Shown: piece after piece, positions 58,430 to 64,000 of the stretch
Layout: each line of letters begins with the position of its first letter
Numbering within the stretch: the first letter of the stretch is position 1
Assembly: GCF_000237925.1 (NCBI RefSeq)
Contig: NC_031502.1
Location: forward strand, 35,331,299 to 35,395,298
Direction of reading: 5' to 3'
From: Schistosoma mansoni
Lineage: Eukaryota > Platyhelminthes > Trematoda > Strigeidida > Schistosomatidae
DNA length: 64,000 nt
The notes under the pieces: generated by a model
What the model saw: only the letters and a program-made list of their open reading frames with translations
The model's database searches: none
Told to the model about the DNA's origin: nothing
Program-made: the position numbers and the translations under genes

Positions 58430-61400
58430 TGGGTCGTGTGTTTAATTGCCCTACATATAGTGTTTGAAAGCAACTTCTAGGACCTAATCACCCGATCCCT
58501 CGGAGCGGGGTTCTCATCATTTGTATTTCACCATTATTTCATCATGTTGCTGAGACCTTAATAACATTTATATTTTGAGCCTCAGCAATACCAGAGGAGA
58601 ACAAACTGGGATGCCAAACATGACAAAAACATGAAGCCTTCAAGGCTGGAGTCAGGCAAGCACATGACTACATCTCTTTTCTAAAAAGAAAGTAGTCTGC
58701 CCTAGACAACTTAAAACCTGGAGGTAGTATAAAGAGACAAGAAAAATGGGTTTTTAACTCTAGTAGTAACCCTTGCCTTCTATTTGGAAGGATCCAGAAT
58801 AATGACAGTAGTAGGACTTTATTCAGATTGTGGAACAAAAGATCTGGAGAGCGAAGTAATATTTTCGCACACATTGAATACAGAATGATAGGAAATACAA
58901 TGCCTATGTGAAGTAGAGAAGCAAATAAATACTTGAGTTGTCATGTTTTGACATCACTGAGATTTCTTCGGCCACCACTTAGTCACACAATTGAAGTTAT
59001 TAAAGGTTTTCATGTTCCTTTAAGATTATGGGTTGGATTACATAAAAGGACTTACACATAAGTCTGTCCAAGGGGCCCGAATTCCGCGGTCAAAGTTGAG
59101 AAATATAGTTCAAAACTCAAGAAAACGTCTTCTTCATCAAGTATGTAATAATATGGAACAGTTTTCTTTCTAAAATACGCATGATAGACGAATTATATGC
59201 GCTTGTATGACTCATTGCCCAAGCCCTCTCTTGCACCGATCTTGCACTATCGAAAACATCTGCGTCCCACTCAGACATCATATGCTCTCTACATGTATAG
59301 GCCGAATTGGACTCTAAGTTCGGTCTGCCTTATTTTCCTACTTTTCAGTTGTATTAGATACTTTATCCTCCCTAATATTTTACTTGTGGTACACAGGTAA
59401 CTCGCTGGACCTATCGATACTGCTAAAATAAACTCAGTCCCTAAGAGACGCTCACTACTACCCTGAAGATTCAAGAGAGCCGCACAATCGGCTGCCTACT
59501 ACCAGTGGTCTTGCATTTATGGGATGTTACCCATCAACTGGTTAGGATAGCACAAAATAACATCAGCACCAAGTTATTGTGAGTTCCTTCTTGTCTATTC
59601 TTTATCAGTTTTATACTCTCCTGTACACTACGTTGACTTAACACTAATTTTATCTCATCACTCGTTACCTTATCTATAACTCACATATTTCAATACTTTT
59701 CCGCATACTTTGGTAAACAACTGTCCTACATTATACCCTTCCTAATGTCTATACTCTGATTGGCAACCAATACTTCATACTATAGTCATTTAAAGCATTA
59801 CGTCGAAGCCTTACCCACTGTCAGTAATTTGTAACTGTCTGATGAGCTTGTAAAATGGTACTTACAAAAATAGTGTTTTCCAAAAGGATGTGAAACAGAG
59901 CATTATGTGAGGTATAATATATGTATCCAAGATTAAGCTTAAATGGGCCTAACATGACAAAAGGAGGGAGGGTGGAGTTACTGACCAGCAAGCATTGATG
60001 GTGAGGACGATGACTTCAATCCACCTATGTTTGTGGAGCAAAACACCTTGTTTGTTTTTAGGCTCCTTATGGTTTTTGATGAGGCAAGCAGTCATTGTTA
60101 CTGAGGTTGTTTTCTTACACTTACTATTCAGACTCATGTTTCCAATTTTATGTTGGATTAGCTATTCTACTAAGACGACCCATAACATGTTAACTCGGAC
60201 TTTTACACTAGGACTGTATGGCTGGCATCAGATGAAAAAAATCAGACAATAAAGGATGTAGTTATAAAGTTCTTTTCACTCCACTCTCTTGATGCATGTT
60301 GCGTTCTAATAAACAGCCTTCTTTATCCTAGCTTCGACTTCCCTTCCATCGTTTGGACCCACTCCACCTTGTTAAATATCATAACTCATTGTTCTTTGTT
60401 ACTGCATTCTCTCATCTGGAGGCTCTAACCACATTTCACTCCGGCAACAAGAGGTAGTATGGGTTTAATCTACTGATTTATCATATCTGTCTGTTCTACT
60501 ACAAAATGTTAAGCATTGATTAGCGCTCATATCCAAGTGCCTTGCTGCTCCTTTGTTTTTTCTATTTTTTCAGGGTCTTGCTCTCAGGGAACAGCTATTG
60601 AGCTTTTGACGCTTGGAACAAACTTGACGTACGTGCCCTCTCAAGGTCATAGTTCACACATAGTCCTCCACAAATCTACTTTGTGACAATTATAAATCTA
60701 AAAAGTCGTATTGCATAAATACTTTGTTTGACCAGAATTCTAACACAATCACGCCGAGAGTGGATCTGGTGTGTAGTGTGGACGCGATGTCACTTTGGAA
60801 AAAAATCTTAAAGAATGTACTCAGTGTAACACTAAAGCATAAACCCAATCATCAACGCTCCAAGACATCTTCACGAATGCACTGTTATTTACTTTTATTG
60901 ATATAATCTACTTAACAAACCTACTTGGAAATCATATTGTGAGCCAATAAATGTTGTGATTTGCAGATCATGCCTGTAAAAACGGTGTGTACCTGCCTTT
61001 GGAGAAATATATTATTATTATCATACAGTATTTAGGTCACCGCGGAAATATTTGAACAAATTTTTCAAGGTAAATAAATATCTTGTTGGGAGTAATCAAT
61101 CAGGACTTCCTTAGTTTGTGTAGTGGTGACTTGAATGCGGGATTTATGCAACTTTAAAAAGTCCTAATTAAGTGTACTTCATTCGAGACGTCAGTTTATT
61201 CATCAGGCAGTACAGAATCGTGTCCTTGTTTGTCATAGACTTATTTATACAAGCCTTAGTGTTTATAACATTCCGTTCGATTTTAAATGAGCAACTGCTA
61301 TGTAAGGACACGTATTGTAACCAGCCTATGACATTGGCGGGTAGATACTATTTGTTCCATGCTGCAAAAAATTACTGTCGTGGGTTTTTCACGAACCAGC

Positions 61401-64000
61401 ATTTAGCCAAGATAAAGATCTAAGAAGTTTGGTTAGTGACCAAAAACATAGATCTGTCGATCGATGTGCTGAAGAGAAGTGCTAAAAAACAGAGAGAATA
61501 CTTTGAAATTGCAATCTCTTTATGAAGTACTCCCTCTCAATCAGGTATCCATTAAAATCTTTGACCTCAGTTTCAGGGAGAAAATTCTACTATCCGATTT
61601 GTCGAACTGCATGGCACATTGAATTTTTGGAGCAAAATTTGTTCATTTCTATTTAGCAATGAGTCGCACAGAAATCGTATCGGTATCCCAGTGAAATGAA
61701 CACTTTACAATTATTTAGGCAGGAATTACTACCAGTGGATATGTTATAACATACATTAGTTTAGAACTAAACAGAAAAGCAGTGAATGAGTCGGGGTGAA
61801 ATTTCTAGTAACACGACACATTATAGAGAGACTGATGGTAGAGAATTTCTCTCACCAAAATTATATCCTTTTACTGATAATATATGTTTCAAATGGGTCA
61901 AGACTGGTCAAAGCAAGGTCTTATGCCATACTTCTGCTGGTTTCACTAAATCTCATAACTGATCAAATACTTCGGCCTTGACTACTGGCACTGGTGCTAA
62001 TGCTGAAAAATGCTTTCTACATTTACAACCTCTAAAGACTGACGCTTTGTACAAAGTTTCTGGCTATTTGCCTTTGGTGAATCAAATCATCTGACAGTTA
62101 GCTGACAGAATCACGTCCCTCATTTGCCAGGAACAGTTTCTTTGTCTGAATAGTAACTAATTTTGAGTTCTTTGACGGGTTATACGCACGGTATATTTTA
62201 GATATGATTGTATGAATTCCTTTTGAATAACTTTGTCAGCTGTATAGCATTCTGGTTTCACAGGTGTAAATATTGTGCAGTAATTCATATTTATAGTCCT
62301 GCTGATCGAAACCGTACCCAAATCAGACATTTTTTGTATTTACTGATGGAAAGGGACAATTAGTCACAACCTTACTGGAGACTTACATGACTCAGACTAC
62401 ATCACTTCGGACATCATACAACTCGTTTCATGATTTTATTGTCTACACTGGAAGTGATAGATAGATTAGTTTGACTAAAAATGTCAGGTTATGCGGTGTT
62501 TCTGCTGAGCAATAATATCTTTGTAAACTTTTATTCAATATGTGAAAATATAATACACCTAGTTCATCTAGTTCTGTGTGGTTTTAAGTGGACATTTCTG
62601 GGAGTCACCTATTGGTATTAAAACATTGTTTGGCTTCACTGTACATCATCCAATCATCTAGGTAATTGCTAAATCAATCATACTTGGCCCAATAACCTTC
62701 AAACTCCATCGGTGATAGGTCATTTTATTTAGGATGTAAGTGGTATAAGAACAACTGAAAAATGTGATTCCAAACGTTTTAAAGTCCAATGAATATATAC
62801 AGAAGTTACCTAAAATCTACTGCATGCACAATTTATGACATAGGAAGTCAAAAATAACACATGTTATCTTCAGAAAAGCGTAGCGCAGCACATTTTCAGA
62901 AAAGCGATAGTTAATACAAATATTGAGAACCACCAGTAACGAAATTAATATCCCTTTTAAAATAACTCCTTTAAATGCTCCTCTTATCCACCAAGCGGAT
63001 GACATTCTATATGCAGTACACTATATTTACTTAACAACGCATTCCGTGAATGTAATGTAGGGCCAGTCTTAGTTTCGATACTTCCTAATATAATGAATTG
63101 CTAGATTCTAATAACGTGATCAAAGCCATTGAAGTTCCTGTTTGAAGTATAATAGGCCCAGAAATGTCACGGATTTTCTAATGTTCTCATCAAAATTCCT
63201 TAAAAACATGCTTCTGACTGTCGCGATGGGATTAATCAGTATAGAGAACGATGGAACTTCCGAGTAAGAGCTTATAGATAAGGCAGTCATATCATGGCAA
63301 ATCTACAATTTTGGATTAGGTCCATTATTCTGGTAGAATAGATGGGTAAACTTGCACCGAATTAGACATTGCTTCCATTAACCTTCAGTTAGGGATGAAC
63401 GGCTCCATGCTTGCACCTCATCAGATTTAATCGGAGAATACCAGACACATTATAGTTGTACACTACAAGTCGACTCGTTTGTGGTCTGAGGCAGGGACTG
63501 AAGGTTCTGGAAGTGGCATTTCAGTGATCTACAAAATATTAGATCCACATATGTTCAGTCGTACTATAGTAGTTGTGAGAGAACTTATGCTTGGAAGTTA
63601 ATAAAGAATATGAGCACATATGAATGTAATGGGTCCCTAACCCTCGTTACGAACTCGAACTTGAAGAGTAGTCAGGTCTTCATTGGGAGTGAACCCAACA
63701 CCTCACGTTGCTCCAAAACTTCACATCATCGACAGAGGCAGGAATTCCAGAAAACACTTATTAGCCCACAACGTTTATTTGGGCTGAAAAGAGCAGCAGA
63801 AGCATAGCTGAACTCCACGGTACTTCCCTAAAGTATTAAGCATTTTAAAGAAACAAAAAATTTACGCTGGTAAACTGTATATGACTGTGAAGACAAAACC
63901 AACACCACCAAACCAAACAAAAAGGTGAATAAAAGAGAAATCACGTTCGAAAATTTAGTGTGAACTCAGGAGAAAATAGGCCAAAATGTTGACTATTTCC
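58430..64000. other. No gene recognised
   Basis: About 5.5 kb of AT-rich DNA. Frames at 59197-59400, 59995-60252, 61172-61423 and 63610-63807 show no domain or exon structure I can defend. The interval 63610-63810 has a more repeat-like, GC-richer character. Confidence 0.45.

Noticed and set aside
63610-63807. 65-codon frame near the window end
   Set aside because: Looks like part of a GC-richer dispersed repeat rather than a gene. No domain or splice signal.
1-64000. CRISPR arrays, operons, defence islands
   Set aside because: The window is eukaryotic. No regularly spaced repeats and no bacterial gene organisation are seen.

Overview
The window is almost certainly nuclear DNA of a blood fluke (genus Schistosoma; the species cannot be settled from sequence alone). 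The signs are AT-rich sequence with sparse genes, host genes that mix introns of 29-39 bases with introns of several kilobases, a 25-base microexon, and a dense load of schistosome-type retrotransposons (CR1-like, RTE/SR2-like and Ty3/gypsy). Nothing bacterial is present: no operons, CRISPR arrays or rRNA.

Three host genes can be read with confidence. (1) DPH5, the diphthine synthase of the EF2-diphthamide pathway, lies on the + strand at 11763-17350 in three exons. (2) A ZNF207/BuGZ homologue, a spindle-assembly and BUB3-binding zinc-finger protein, lies on the - strand at 22651-20253. It has eight exons, six very small introns and an intact BUB3-binding (GLEBS) motif. (3) UFL1, the E3 ligase for UFM1, lies on the - strand at 43314-40112 in two exons. 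DPH5 and ZNF207 converge. The three genes do not form one pathway, although DPH5 and UFL1 both act on the translation machinery.

Layout. 1-1900: no gene recognised. 1900-5530: Ty3/gypsy remains ordered pol end, LTR-like spacer, gag, protease, RT, integrase. 6870-11050: four non-LTR fragments in both orientations. 11690-17382: DPH5, whose 4.6 kb intron is packed with RTE-like remains, including a near-perfect inverted pair. 20253-22651: ZNF207. 25989-27625: a dispersed chimera containing a piece of UFL1. 27630-32500: a CR1-like element with an internal repeat of its own ORF1 end. 32590-35565: an LTR element reduced to gag, carrying two nested insertions. 36490-37200: another CR1-like remnant. 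39528-39920: a probable solo LTR. 40112-43314: UFL1. 44226-46290: a tandem partial copy of UFL1. 45815-50580: a + strand CR1-like element broken up by a SINE-like insertion and by RTE fragments. 51540-53880: a second, nearly identical copy of the CR1-like derivative. 54000-64000: mostly unrecognised sequence with a few repeat fragments.

The most notable feature is repeated duplication of the 5' half of UFL1, joined each time to the same ~465-base presumed 5' region of a non-LTR element. One copy is a tandem repeat with period 2063 and keeps an open 383-codon frame. The other is 17 kb away and fused to the 3' UTR of a different retroelement. I found no evidence of a new multi-gene system.
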